Below are positions 20,462-29,935 of a stretch of 64,000 nt of DNA, piece by piece. A model generated the notes under the pieces. It searched no databases. It was not told the origin of the DNA and saw only the letters and a program-made list of their open reading frames with translations. Source of the DNA: Candidatus Omnitrophota bacterium (GTDB lineage: Bacteria; Hinthialibacterota; Hinthialibacteria; Hinthialibacterales; Hinthialibacteraceae); the NCBI GenBank assembly GCA_016934335.1, contig JAFGTC010000130.1:1-64000 (forward strand). Reading direction: 5' to 3'. The position numbers were made by a program, and so were the translations under genes. Position 1 is the stretch's first letter, and each line of letters starts with the position of its first letter.

Positions 20462-20499
20462 GAGGGGCGGCGTCTATGCGTCGGCCCCTCGTTGTTTTT
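20462..20499. terminator. Intrinsic terminator between convergent DUF1080 and ftsY genes
   Basis: GAGGGGC...GCCCCTC stem followed by gttgttttt. Confidence 0.75.
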
Positions 20500-20503
20500 A
20501 TCC

Positions 20504-21544
20504 TTATTTCTCATCTTCATCTTCATCCTGCTCGCCTTCCACCTGAAAGAGAGCCTTGGTGAATGCGTCCGGATCGAAGGGCTCTAAATCTTCAATGCTT
20601 TCGCCCACGCCGATAAATTTTACCGGAAGATTCAGTTCTTTATGGACCGCAAGCACGACGCCGCCCCGGGCGGTTCCGTCTAGTTTTGTGAGAATTAATC
20701 CGGTTACGCCGCATGACTGCAAGAACTGGCGCGCCTGGCTCAACGCATTTTGCCCGGTTGAAGCGTCCAACACTAATAAGATTTCATGCGGCGCCCCTTC
20801 AAATTCACGACCGATCACCCGAGACATTTTCGACAGTTCTTGCATCAAGTTGGACTTAGTGTGCAATCGTCCGGCCGTATCGATGATAATGACGTCGGGA
20901 GGATCGATTTTGGCTTTTTCCATAGCGTTGAAGACGACCGACGAGGGATCCGAGCCTTCTTTTCCCAAGACGATGGGGACGTCCGCCCTCTTCGACCAAA
21001 TATCCAATTGATCAATGGCCGCGGCGCGAAACGTATCCGCCGCCGTCAAAAGAATCTTGCGGCCTTCGCCTTTCAAACGATGCGCCAATTTTCCAATGGC
21101 CGTGGTTTTACCGACGCCGTTGACGCCGATAATCAAATAGATGCTCGGCCCTTCGGGCGCCGTCTTCAGCGTCCGGTCGCCTTGCTCCAACATTTCGCGC
21201 ATCAACGAACGCAAAGTATCCGTCAGCCATTTAGAATCTTCCGAGCCTCTTTTCTTTTCCCGGCGAATGCGCTCCCGCAATTCTTCAATCAATTCCGTGG
21301 TCGTATGAACGCCCACATCGGCGGAAATGAGAATCTCTTCCAGCTCTTCCAGCAGTTCGTCGTCGATCCGCCCGCGCAGCCGGAACAGGTTCAACGCTTT
21401 TTGCGCAATGGATTCGCGTGTGGCTTTCAGCCGATCGCGCAATTTGGCGAACAATCCCTTGGGCGCCGAGTCCTGCTTCTCCACGCCGGCGGTCTGAGCT
21501 TCCTGAACCGACTGAACTCCATCCTGCTTCTTTTTCCAAAACAT
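20504..21544 (-). CDS. ftsY: Signal recognition particle-docking protein FtsY
   Basis: IIGVNGVGKTTAIGKLA; LLTAADTFRAAAIDQL; IIDTAGRLHTKSNLM; LTKLDGTARGG. Confidence 0.97.
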   Translation of the reverse strand: MFWKKKQDGVQSVQEAQTAGVEKQDSAPKGLFAKLRDRLKATRESIAQKALNLFRLRGRIDDELLEELEEILISADVGVHTTTELIEELRERIRREKKRGSEDSKWLTDTLRSLMREMLEQGDRTLKTAPEGPSIYLIIGVNGVGKTTAIGKLAHRLKGEGRKILLTAADTFRAAAIDQLDIWSKRADVPIVLGKEGSDPSSVVFNAMEKAKIDPPDVIIIDTAGRLHTKSNLMQELSKMSRVIGREFEGAPHEILLVLDASTGQNALSQARQFLQSCGVTGLILTKLDGTARGGVVLAVHKELNLPVKFIGVGESIEDLEPFDPDAFTKALFQVEGEQDEDEDEK

Positions 21545-21570
21545 ATCTGAAAAATCCTCTTATAAACCAT

Positions 21571-21598
21571 TTAACTATAGCTTTTCCGCTATAGTTAA
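21571..21598. promoter_or_regulatory. Perfect inverted repeat between divergent ftsY and methyltransferase genes
   Basis: TTAACTATAGC-TTTTCC-GCTATAGTTAA (11-bp arms). Confidence 0.7.
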
Positions 21599-21660
21599 TA
21601 CATCATAGCGGGATGAATAGAGTGGGAAAGACATACAGGAAAGGATCAAGAGTAAATTTC

Positions 21661-22326
21661 ATGGATAAGAAATTATATAAATGGTTTTATGATAACATTC
21701 ATAGTAAATATTATGATTTCATGATCCAGTTGTTTTCTTTGCCATTCGGAGGAGAGAAGATTTTCCGGACTACGCTTCTGAAACCCATTCAATTTCGATC
21801 CAACGAGAAAATTCTTGATATGTGCTGCGGAACGGGAGGCGCAACCCTGTTCATTTCACAAAAAGCGAACCGTTCCGCTGGCATAATTGGGATTGATCTA
21901 TCAAGAGGGCAATTGAAGCGCGCGCTAAACAAGAATTATGGATGTCCTACTTTTTTCGCTGAATGCGATGCTTCTTGTTTAAGTATTTTAAATTGCATGT
22001 TCGATAAAGTCTTTATTACCCATGCCATCCATGAAATGCCCCGGAGCGAACGCTTGCAAACGTTGAAGGAAGCAAAACGAGTTTTGAAATCCAATGGCGA
22101 ACTCATTATTCTTGAACTGGATAATCCACCGAACTTTTTTTTGCGAATCTTGATTGGCTTTCTGTTTTTGTATTGGCTTCCGGGGAATTTCGAGACCGTT
22201 ACTCGAAGAGATTTAATGAAGCATGGCTTGATAAACGAAATGGCGGAATGTGGATTCGCTCATGTAAGAAAATTTCCCTCTTACAAGGGAATCTTACAAA
22301 CCGCTGTCGGAATTAAGAATACGTAA
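21661..22326 (+). CDS. Class I SAM-dependent methyltransferase (UbiE/COQ5-like); ORF opens at 21613
   Basis: ILDMCCGTGGATLFIS motif I; NGELIILELDNP. Confidence 0.8.
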   Translation: MDKKLYKWFYDNIHSKYYDFMIQLFSLPFGGEKIFRTTLLKPIQFRSNEKILDMCCGTGGATLFISQKANRSAGIIGIDLSRGQLKRALNKNYGCPTFFAECDASCLSILNCMFDKVFITHAIHEMPRSERLQTLKEAKRVLKSNGELIILELDNPPNFFLRILIGFLFLYWLPGNFETVTRRDLMKHGLINEMAECGFAHVRKFPSYKGILQTAVGIKNT

Positions 22327-22349
22327 ATATGACCGCCGAAGAACTGATA

Positions 22350-23693
22350 TCAAATTGGATTTCGGGTTAGCCGGCGCGAAATCCAATAGACAGGCAAACC
22401 GATGATGACGATCCCGAATCCAATCCACGAACCGTATGGCGTAATGCTGTTGCCATAATTGAAACTGCTGTAAAGAAGCATGCCGCAGGTGGCGAGATAC
22501 ATCAGGGGGATGAAAGGATAGAAGGGAACTCGAAACGGCCGCTCGACGTCCGGTTCGCGCCGCCGCAGGATGATCAATGTTACGCCGACCATCGCCATAA
22601 AAAGCCAATGCGCCGCCGATGTATAAATGACTAACTGAGCGAAGGTGCTCGTCAACAGCAGAATGCACGAAATCACGCCTTGAACGACCAGCGCAGTCGT
22701 CGGAACGGCGGAGCGAGAATCCCATTGTCCCATGAAGCGAAAGAGAGCGTGATCTCGACCGAAGGCGTGGTAGATTCGACCGCCGACCAGCACCATGCCG
22801 TTCACCGATCCCAAGGCGCAGATGATGACGACGGCCGCCATCAATCGTCCTCCCATCGGCCCCAATCCCATTTCCATGACCTTGGCCATGATTCCGCTCG
22901 ATTCGGCCATGCCTTTCGGGCCGAGCGAGTACAAAAGGGCGGCGTTGACCAGGCAGTAAATCAGAGTGACGACGGACAGGCCGATCAGCAGCGCCCGCAA
23001 AACATTTTTGCCGGGATTCTTGATGTCCGCCGCCACAAATGCGCAGTCGCTCCACCCGCCAAACGCCAACTGGACGAAAATCAATGAAAGAAAGAACGCT
23101 CCGAAAGTAAAACTGGCGGGCTCTGCCGGTTGAACGCTCTGCGGAGTCTGCGGAGAAACAAAAAACGCGACGAGTATGATGCCGGAGAGGCCCAACACCT
23201 GCGCGGCCGATAGGCCGTTCTGCGTCCATTTTCCCTGCTTCAACCCCAGACAGTTAATCGCTGTAAATCCGACGACGGCTGCCAGCGCGTACACTGTTTT
23301 CGCGTAGGGAAAAGCATAGAGTTGCTCGCCGTAAATTCCGGCGATGGACGCCATCATGGCGATGTTGCCGCTGTGAATCACCCAAATGCGCCCCCAGGCG
23401 TAGAGAAATCCCGCCCAGGATCCGTAGGTATGATGCAGAAAAAAATAGTCTCCCCCCTCGCGCGGATAGGCGGAGGCCAATTCCGCATAGCAAAGCGCGC
23501 CTAAGAAGGACAATATTCCTCCCATCATCCATACCAGCATGATCCATTTTCCCGAACCGAGAAGTCCGGCGATGTCGGAGGGAGTTTGATAAATGGCGCT
23601 GCCGATAATAATGCCGACAATAATGCAGACCACGTCAAAGAGCCCCAGCGAACGTTTAATCAGAGGCGTCGAATTATCATTCGGATGATTCAT
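22350..23693 (-). CDS. APC family amino acid permease
   Basis: LGLFDVVCIIVGIIIGSAIYQTPS; GALCYAELASAYPREGGDY; about 12 TM; ATG 23693 avoids overlap with the nudix gene. Confidence 0.93.
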   Translation of the reverse strand: MNHPNDNSTPLIKRSLGLFDVVCIIVGIIIGSAIYQTPSDIAGLLGSGKWIMLVWMMGGILSFLGALCYAELASAYPREGGDYFFLHHTYGSWAGFLYAWGRIWVIHSGNIAMMASIAGIYGEQLYAFPYAKTVYALAAVVGFTAINCLGLKQGKWTQNGLSAAQVLGLSGIILVAFFVSPQTPQSVQPAEPASFTFGAFFLSLIFVQLAFGGWSDCAFVAADIKNPGKNVLRALLIGLSVVTLIYCLVNAALLYSLGPKGMAESSGIMAKVMEMGLGPMGGRLMAAVVIICALGSVNGMVLVGGRIYHAFGRDHALFRFMGQWDSRSAVPTTALVVQGVISCILLLTSTFAQLVIYTSAAHWLFMAMVGVTLIILRRREPDVERPFRVPFYPFIPLMYLATCGMLLYSSFNYGNSITPYGSWIGFGIVIIGLPVYWISRRLTRNPI

Positions 23694-23793
23694 GCTTTTG
23701 GATGCATCCTTTTTACGAATTTTTTTTATAATTCGGGTTTTATTCGGATTGCATGTTTCAAATTGCATAAAATGGAAAACAAATATTGACGCA

Positions 23794-24249
23794 TTATTCC
23801 CAACGATTGCCAATCGATCGCTGAGAAATAATCTTCGATTGCGCCCAATCTACAATTTCGCGCGCCGTCGGCGGAAATATCAACAGATGGGGAATATCCT
23901 CGATCGGATGCCATTGGGCGTCGCGCAGCACGGCGTCGGGATTGACGGTCATCTCTCCGCCGACAATCTCTCCCTCAAAATAATAATTGATCACATGGCG
24001 ATGTTGATCGGGGGGGATGGTTTCAGAAATAAACAGCAAATCGCCGATGCGAACATCCAGGCTGCATTCCTCCATGAGCTCCCTCTGAGCGGCTTCGCTC
24101 AAAGTCTCGCCGTATTCCACGCCGCCCCCCGGGATCAGCCAATAGGTTCTGCCGTATTTTTCATGTTGAACAAGCAGGATTTTCCCATCCTGTTCGATGA
24201 TGACGGCGACGCGATTGCGAATGTATCTTTTATCTTTCCGTTCGGCCAT
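23794..24249 (-). CDS. NUDIX hydrolase
   Basis: Nudix box GGGVEYGETLSEAAQRELMEECSLDV (Gly replaced by Ser late in the box). Confidence 0.92.
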   Translation of the reverse strand: MAERKDKRYIRNRVAVIIEQDGKILLVQHEKYGRTYWLIPGGGVEYGETLSEAAQRELMEECSLDVRIGDLLFISETIPPDQHRHVINYYFEGEIVGGEMTVNPDAVLRDAQWHPIEDIPHLLIFPPTAREIVDWAQSKIISQRSIGNRWE

Positions 24250-24350
24250 TTTAATCCGTTGATATTTCTAATTCGACATAATGTCGAGAAATTCCCTTAT
24301 CCGAAAGAGCGGCGGCGCCTTTCGTCTTTTATGTGCGTGGCGATTGACGA

Positions 24351-25655
24351 TTAACTTTTTAATTGATATCCAGCCGGCGGCGGCGGAGATTGCTCGGCGT
24401 CGACGTCAATTTTGCAGGGCATGCTTTTTTTGCGGAATAAATAATGCGCAAAGGGCTTCATCATCGCCAGTTTCGTTTTGTATAGATAATAAGACATCGA
24501 CGGTTCGACGAGATATTCGGCGTCGGTCGGCTGTACGACAAGGCTTACTTCAATATTCGGGGTCAATCCGATGGGGATGCCGTACTGCATGCACGATTCG
24601 TAGACCTGTCGGAAAACGCGGATCATATCTTCATAGGATGGCGACGGCCATTCTTCCATGATCGCCCCTTTGACCGGACGGAAAATACAGACTGTGGGAA
24701 ACGCGCCGACGCTGCAAATGTAATCGATGGCTTTCAGCGTATCTTCGATCGGCTCGATCCCTGCGATGATTTCGCCGGAAATGCGCCCTTTCCCAAGCAG
24801 TTTGCTGGTGTATTCCATCGCCCGGAAAAAAGTTTCTTGGCCGATGTGCTTGGTTTTGCCGGGCAGATAGCGTTGAAAATATTCTTTGTTATGAAGTTCG
24901 TAACAGAACGAAAAATGATCGGCGCCGCATTCCGCCAGCCAGTCGTATTTCCATAGCTCCTTTTGGGGGATGGCCTGCACGCCGACCAAATTGCCAACTT
25001 GCTCTTTGATCGCTTTCACGAATGGCGCGCATATTTCCAGCCCCTTGCCCGACTGGTAGCCGGTATTGAAATGCGTAAACGTTACGCCTGATTCTTCTTT
25101 GGCGACTTGAGCCACTTCGACTACTTCATCGACCGTTTTTTCGGATTTATCGCCGCCCGGGCTTCCTACGTTCAGACCGGTAATGCAGAACTGGCAGTTT
25201 TCTCGAGGATCGGAATTCCAAAAGGCGCAGGCTTTCCCTAGATAGATCCCCAGATAGGTTCCCTGAAGAACGCCGATTTCCCGCATAATCACGCCGGAGG
25301 ATGTCTTGCGGGCATACCATTCCGGCGCCGGCGGCAAAGAGACGGGGTATTTCTCTTGATCCTGAGTATGCGCAACAACATATCGGCCGTCTTCAAAGCG
25401 CAATTCATAGGGGCTGTAAGCAGCAAAACCCTCTTTTACAGGAGCGTTGAGCCAGATTTCCCGCTTTTTACCGGGCAGCAAAAGTTCGAGTCCGCTGCCC
25501 AGGCCTGCGCGGGCGCGCGCAAAGGTTCGCGCATCTTTCTCGAGATTGCACGATTCGTGAATGCGTATTCCTTTACAGAAGAGATCGATTTCCAATTCCG
25601 CCGGATTCAGGCGGCGTCCGTGGGATGCGTATTGATAATCTTTTGAATCAATCAA
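24351..25655 (-). CDS. Radical SAM-like protein with CX10CX2C cluster motif
   Basis: GIYLGKACAFWNSDPRENCQFCITGLNVGSPGG; downstream TIM-barrel-like sequence. Confidence 0.78.
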   Translation of the reverse strand: MIDSKDYQYASHGRRLNPAELEIDLFCKGIRIHESCNLEKDARTFARARAGLGSGLELLLPGKKREIWLNAPVKEGFAAYSPYELRFEDGRYVVAHTQDQEKYPVSLPPAPEWYARKTSSGVIMREIGVLQGTYLGIYLGKACAFWNSDPRENCQFCITGLNVGSPGGDKSEKTVDEVVEVAQVAKEESGVTFTHFNTGYQSGKGLEICAPFVKAIKEQVGNLVGVQAIPQKELWKYDWLAECGADHFSFCYELHNKEYFQRYLPGKTKHIGQETFFRAMEYTSKLLGKGRISGEIIAGIEPIEDTLKAIDYICSVGAFPTVCIFRPVKGAIMEEWPSPSYEDMIRVFRQVYESCMQYGIPIGLTPNIEVSLVVQPTDAEYLVEPSMSYYLYKTKLAMMKPFAHYLFRKKSMPCKIDVDAEQSPPPPAGYQLKS

Positions 25656-25843
25656 GGCCGTATTCTCCTAACTACATGATTTCACATGCAACTCCAGTTT
25701 ATCATGCATTCAATTAATGCTATAGAACCGCGATACGCTCTGGAAAAGGCTTTCTTCGTCTCACCTCGAAGAGCATTTGCAACTAAAATGCCGGATAGCG
25801 TCACATCTCCGTGCAATGAATCATCCAATAAGGAGTAAATGTA

Positions 25844-26809
25844 ATGGTTGAATTACGACGAAATCCACAGTTAGACTCGTGGGTTATGGTTAGCGCCCAG
25901 CGGCAGCATCGCCCGCAAATGCCCAAAGATTGGTGCCCTTTCTGCCCCGGCTCCGGCAAAGTGCCCGATGATTACGACGTTTATCTGTATCCCAACGATT
26001 TTCCCCATTTATTAGCCGCCCCCCCCGAACCCGAGTATCCCGGCGATTCGTTCTATCAAACAGAGAAGGCGTTCGGGCATTGCGACGTGGTGTTGTATTC
26101 GCCCAATCACACCGGCTCGATCAAGGAACTTTCTGAAGGTCGCCTCATGAAATTGTTCGCCTTGTGGCGAGACCGCACCGAAGAGATGAAAACCAAAGAT
26201 TACGTCAAATATTGTTACATCTTTGAAAACAAAGGCGACGTGATCGGGGTTACCATGCCCCATCCGCACGGGCAGATCTATTCCTATCCCTTCATCCCCA
26301 TGCGAGTCGCTCGCGAGTTGGAATGCGCTAAAACTCATTTCGATAAAAATCAAAGAAATCTTTATGAGGATATTGTTCAAAAGGAGCTTCGCGAAAAAAC
26401 GCGATTGATTTTTGAATCGGAATCTTTCATTCTCTGCTCGCCGTTTGCGGGCGACTATCCCTATGAAACCCACTTGTTCTGCAAAAAACAGAGACTTCAT
26501 CTGGCCGATTTAAGCGAAAAAGAAGCCCTCGACTTGATGCGAAGCATCGTCAAGACCGTCAAGATGTATGACGCCCTGTTTGGATTTCAACTGCCTTTCA
26601 TGATGGCTTTCCATCAAGCTCCGGTCGACGGCGGCGAATATTCTTTCTATCGCTATCATGTCGAGTTCTATCCTCTGCACCGCGCCTCCAACAATCTGAA
26701 ATACAACGCGGGCAGCGAAACCGGCGCATGGGCTTCCACCAATCCCTCCGCGCCGGAAGACAAAGCGGCGGAATTGCGCGAGGTCTTGAAAACCGTGGAG
26801 GAAGTTTAG
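25844..26809 (+). CDS. galT: Galactose-1-phosphate uridylyltransferase
   Basis: Zn-site-like CPFCPG; active-site HPHGQIYSYPF; DGGEYSFYRYHVEFYP. Confidence 0.95.
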   Translation: MVELRRNPQLDSWVMVSAQRQHRPQMPKDWCPFCPGSGKVPDDYDVYLYPNDFPHLLAAPPEPEYPGDSFYQTEKAFGHCDVVLYSPNHTGSIKELSEGRLMKLFALWRDRTEEMKTKDYVKYCYIFENKGDVIGVTMPHPHGQIYSYPFIPMRVARELECAKTHFDKNQRNLYEDIVQKELREKTRLIFESESFILCSPFAGDYPYETHLFCKKQRLHLADLSEKEALDLMRSIVKTVKMYDALFGFQLPFMMAFHQAPVDGGEYSFYRYHVEFYPLHRASNNLKYNAGSETGAWASTNPSAPEDKAAELREVLKTVEEV

Positions 26810-26816
26810 TTCATTC

Positions 26817-28823
26817 ATGAGACGTTGGGGCGGCTGCATACTACTTTTTTTATTCATTTTCCAGTCCTTTTTTGTCCAGGCGGAGACGTGGCATCCTTTT
26901 CCCATGGCTTGGGATCAAGCCCCGATCCGCCTTTCCTTCCTGCTCGATCCCCCCGCCGGCAAACACGGCTTTCTCGGCGTCGAGGGGGATCGATTCGTTT
27001 TTGAAGACGGCGTAGAAATTCGATTCTGGGGAGCGACGCTGACCGGTTCGGGCTGCTTCCCTTCGCAGGATATCGCTCCGATGGTCGCCGAGAGGTTATC
27101 CCAGTTCGGCGTCAACCTCGTTCGCTTCCATCAAATGGACGCCGAATGGGCGACGCCGAATCTATTCTCCATGGATCCCGACGCCCGTGAATATTTGAAT
27201 CCCGAAGCCTTGGATCGCTTGGATTTTTTTCTTTACCAGTTGGAAGGCCGGGGAATCTATGCCTGGATGGACGGTCTTTCCGCGCGCCGCCTTCGGGAAT
27301 TCGACGGCATTGCATCCTGGAAATATCTTCCTCCCGGCCTGAAAGGCTACATCTTTTTCGACGCGGGTCTGCAGGATGTCCATCAGGAATTTTTGCAGGC
27401 GTTCTGGAGCCATCGCAACCGCTATACCGGCCGGCAGTATCGCGATACGCCCGCCATTGTCATGACGGAATTGTTTCACGACAACCATTTGCTTTTGGAT
27501 CGTCCCCGCATTCAACCTTTTTCGACCGATTTCGCGGATCAATGGAAAGAGCATCTGCGCAGCCAGGGCGCCGAGGACGATCTGGAATTTGATTGGGAAT
27601 CGCCTACGCTGGAAATGCGGCGGTTCGCTTCCCAATTGATGGGCGCCGCGTCGGCCGATTTTTTTCATTCATTGCGCGCATTCAGCGTCAAATCGCCGGT
27701 TACGTCGTCAAACGCCGTTCTTTCCCTTTTTGACCTCCCTTTGGCTTCTCTCCTGGATTTCACTCATGCGGAAGGCCTCTGGAATGCGCCGGGATTGCAG
27801 ACTGAATTATTCAGCAATCGAAGAATGACCGACGTCGATTTGCGCCAGTCCGATAACCTATTCTCGAATTTGGCCTTCAGTCGAGTTGAAAAAAAGCCGT
27901 TCGTAGTCTCCAAATGGGGCGAACCCTGGCCCTGCGACTACCGGGCGGAAATGCCGCTGTGGATGGCCGCCATGGCGCGTTTCCAGAATTGGCGGGGCGC
28001 GATATCCTCAACCTGCCATTCGTTTTACGATCCGGATCTCGATTCCATCGCCGCGCCTTTGGAGTCATTCAACGATCCCTGCGTTTTCGGATTGATGCCC
28101 GCCGCCGCCTTGTTATTCCACCGCGGGGGAATGCAGGAAAACCGGCAAAAAGCCACGATGGCCGTCCCGGATTTTCTTTTTGAACAGGATGATCCCATCG
28201 CGCCGTCCGCCTGTCGGACAACCCGGCTGGTCGACGATAGAGCCGTCTATGTTAAACTGAAAAGCCGCGCGTCGGGCAAGAATATTTTTCTGCCGACCGA
28301 ACCGCTTGATTTGGATTCGTATGAAAGTCGAGATAATAGCGCCTGGCATCGGCGCGATGCAAAGCGAGGGCTTGTCTTTATCGACGATTCTCAAACGCAG
28401 GCGATGATCGGCAGGATCAAACTGGCGCAGTTCGGTGAATTGAACTATCTGGATGTAGAGAGCGGCGAAGATTTCGCCGTCGTCAGCCTGAACAGTTTAG
28501 ACGGCCGGCCGATCCCGCAGTCGCGTGATTTATGGGCGACCGTCGCATCCCAGGCGCGCAACCAGGGATTCCAAGCCCGGCAGATCGACGAAGAAACATA
28601 TCGGATTGAAGACAGGGGCCGCGCGCCCGTTCTGATCCGCGAAACGCCGGTTCGACTATTTGTTAAGACGAACCATGAAGAGTGGACTGTTTCGGTTGTA
28701 GACGGCGGCGGGGAGGCCGGGGAGAATCTTCCGTATCAGATTGAAGAGGGGCGTCTCTCCTTCCGCGCCGGGGTTCACGGAACGATCTATTATCGGTTAT
28801 CATGTCGTGCGCGAGACGAATGA
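26817..28823 (+). CDS. Secreted glycoside-hydrolase-like (TIM-barrel) protein
   Basis: Signal peptide; FWGATLTGSGCFP...LSQFGVNLVRFHQMDAEW as in GH5/GH-A type proteins; starts 8 nt after galT. Confidence 0.65.
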   Translation: MRRWGGCILLFLFIFQSFFVQAETWHPFPMAWDQAPIRLSFLLDPPAGKHGFLGVEGDRFVFEDGVEIRFWGATLTGSGCFPSQDIAPMVAERLSQFGVNLVRFHQMDAEWATPNLFSMDPDAREYLNPEALDRLDFFLYQLEGRGIYAWMDGLSARRLREFDGIASWKYLPPGLKGYIFFDAGLQDVHQEFLQAFWSHRNRYTGRQYRDTPAIVMTELFHDNHLLLDRPRIQPFSTDFADQWKEHLRSQGAEDDLEFDWESPTLEMRRFASQLMGAASADFFHSLRAFSVKSPVTSSNAVLSLFDLPLASLLDFTHAEGLWNAPGLQTELFSNRRMTDVDLRQSDNLFSNLAFSRVEKKPFVVSKWGEPWPCDYRAEMPLWMAAMARFQNWRGAISSTCHSFYDPDLDSIAAPLESFNDPCVFGLMPAAALLFHRGGMQENRQKATMAVPDFLFEQDDPIAPSACRTTRLVDDRAVYVKLKSRASGKNIFLPTEPLDLDSYESRDNSAWHRRDAKRGLVFIDDSQTQAMIGRIKLAQFGELNYLDVESGEDFAVVSLNSLDGRPIPQSRDLWATVASQARNQGFQARQIDEETYRIEDRGRAPVLIRETPVRLFVKTNHEEWTVSVVDGGGEAGENLPYQIEEGRLSFRAGVHGTIYYRLSCRARDE

Positions 28824-28901
28824 TGGAAGCGTGATCGATATCGTGATTCGCGGATGGATTGCACGCCACTGCATATAAAAGTCGTAAGGAAAAATCCCCA
28901 A

Positions 28902-29852
28902 ATGGATGAAATCAAACGTTGTTTAGTCACGGGCGGCGCCGGCTTCATCGGTTCTCATATTGTCGATCAATTGCTGGGCGCGGGGCATCATGTCACCGTC
29001 GTGGACGATTTAAGTTCAGGGAAAAAAGAAAACCTGCCGGAAAATGCAGTCTTGTATGAACAGGATATCTGTCACGATTTAAATGAGATTTTTGAAAAAG
29101 AGCGGCCTCAAGTCGTTTTTCATGAAGCCGCCCAGGTCAGCGTTTCCGTGTCGGTTCGCGAGCCGGAATTGGATGCGCAGCTCAATATTATGGGCTCTAT
29201 CAATGTACTCGAGCATTGCCGCCGGCACGGCGTGCAAAAAGTGATTTACGCCGCATCCGGCGCCGCCTACGGGGAACCTGAATCGCTTCCTCTGCGCGAA
29301 GACGGCCCTGCGCATCCTATTTCCCCCTATGGCATCAGTAAATTTACCGTCGAACAATATCTGTACGGCTACCAGCGTCAGTTTGGCATTCAATTCGCCG
29401 CGCTTCGCTACGCCAACGTATACGGGCCGCGTCAGGATCCCCATGGCGAGGCGGGCGTCATGGCGATCTTCTGCGAGAGAATGTTAAAAAACGAACAATG
29501 CGTCATTTTTGGCGACGGTGAACAGACCCGCGATTTTGTCTATGTTGAAGACGTCGCCCGCGCTAACTTGGCGGTTATGAACGCTTCCATCGATGCGTCT
29601 GTCCATCCCATTTTTAATGTGAGCACTCAGGTTCAAACCGATGTCAACACGATTTACGATTTAGTCGCCAAGCATACGGGTTGTTTGATGCCGAAGCAAT
29701 ATGCAGGTGAACGACCGGGCGATGTGCGCGATTCCTGCCTGGCGAATGAGAAAATCCGAGAACACGCCGGCTGGGCGCCTGAAATCGATCCCGATGAGGG
29801 GATTCGCCGCACGGTCGCCTATTTTCGCCAAAAAAGGCAAAAAACAGTTTAA
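28902..29852 (+). CDS. galE: NAD-dependent epimerase, UDP-glucose 4-epimerase-like
   Basis: CLVTGGAGFIGSHIVDQLL; SPYGISKFTVEQYL (YxxxK); RYANVYGPRQDP. Confidence 0.9.
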   Translation: MDEIKRCLVTGGAGFIGSHIVDQLLGAGHHVTVVDDLSSGKKENLPENAVLYEQDICHDLNEIFEKERPQVVFHEAAQVSVSVSVREPELDAQLNIMGSINVLEHCRRHGVQKVIYAASGAAYGEPESLPLREDGPAHPISPYGISKFTVEQYLYGYQRQFGIQFAALRYANVYGPRQDPHGEAGVMAIFCERMLKNEQCVIFGDGEQTRDFVYVEDVARANLAVMNASIDASVHPIFNVSTQVQTDVNTIYDLVAKHTGCLMPKQYAGERPGDVRDSCLANEKIREHAGWAPEIDPDEGIRRTVAYFRQKRQKTV

Positions 29853-29935
29853 GCGGAACTTCATCAGCTTGTGCGTCTTATCATTCTATGTCTTAATCTG
29901 AACAAGGATCTTAAAAGATAAAGACAGGAGCTCGT

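Noticed and set aside
22294-23229. 311-aa minus-strand ORF
   Set aside because: Overlaps the APC permease in another frame; Arg/His-rich shadow translation without family features.
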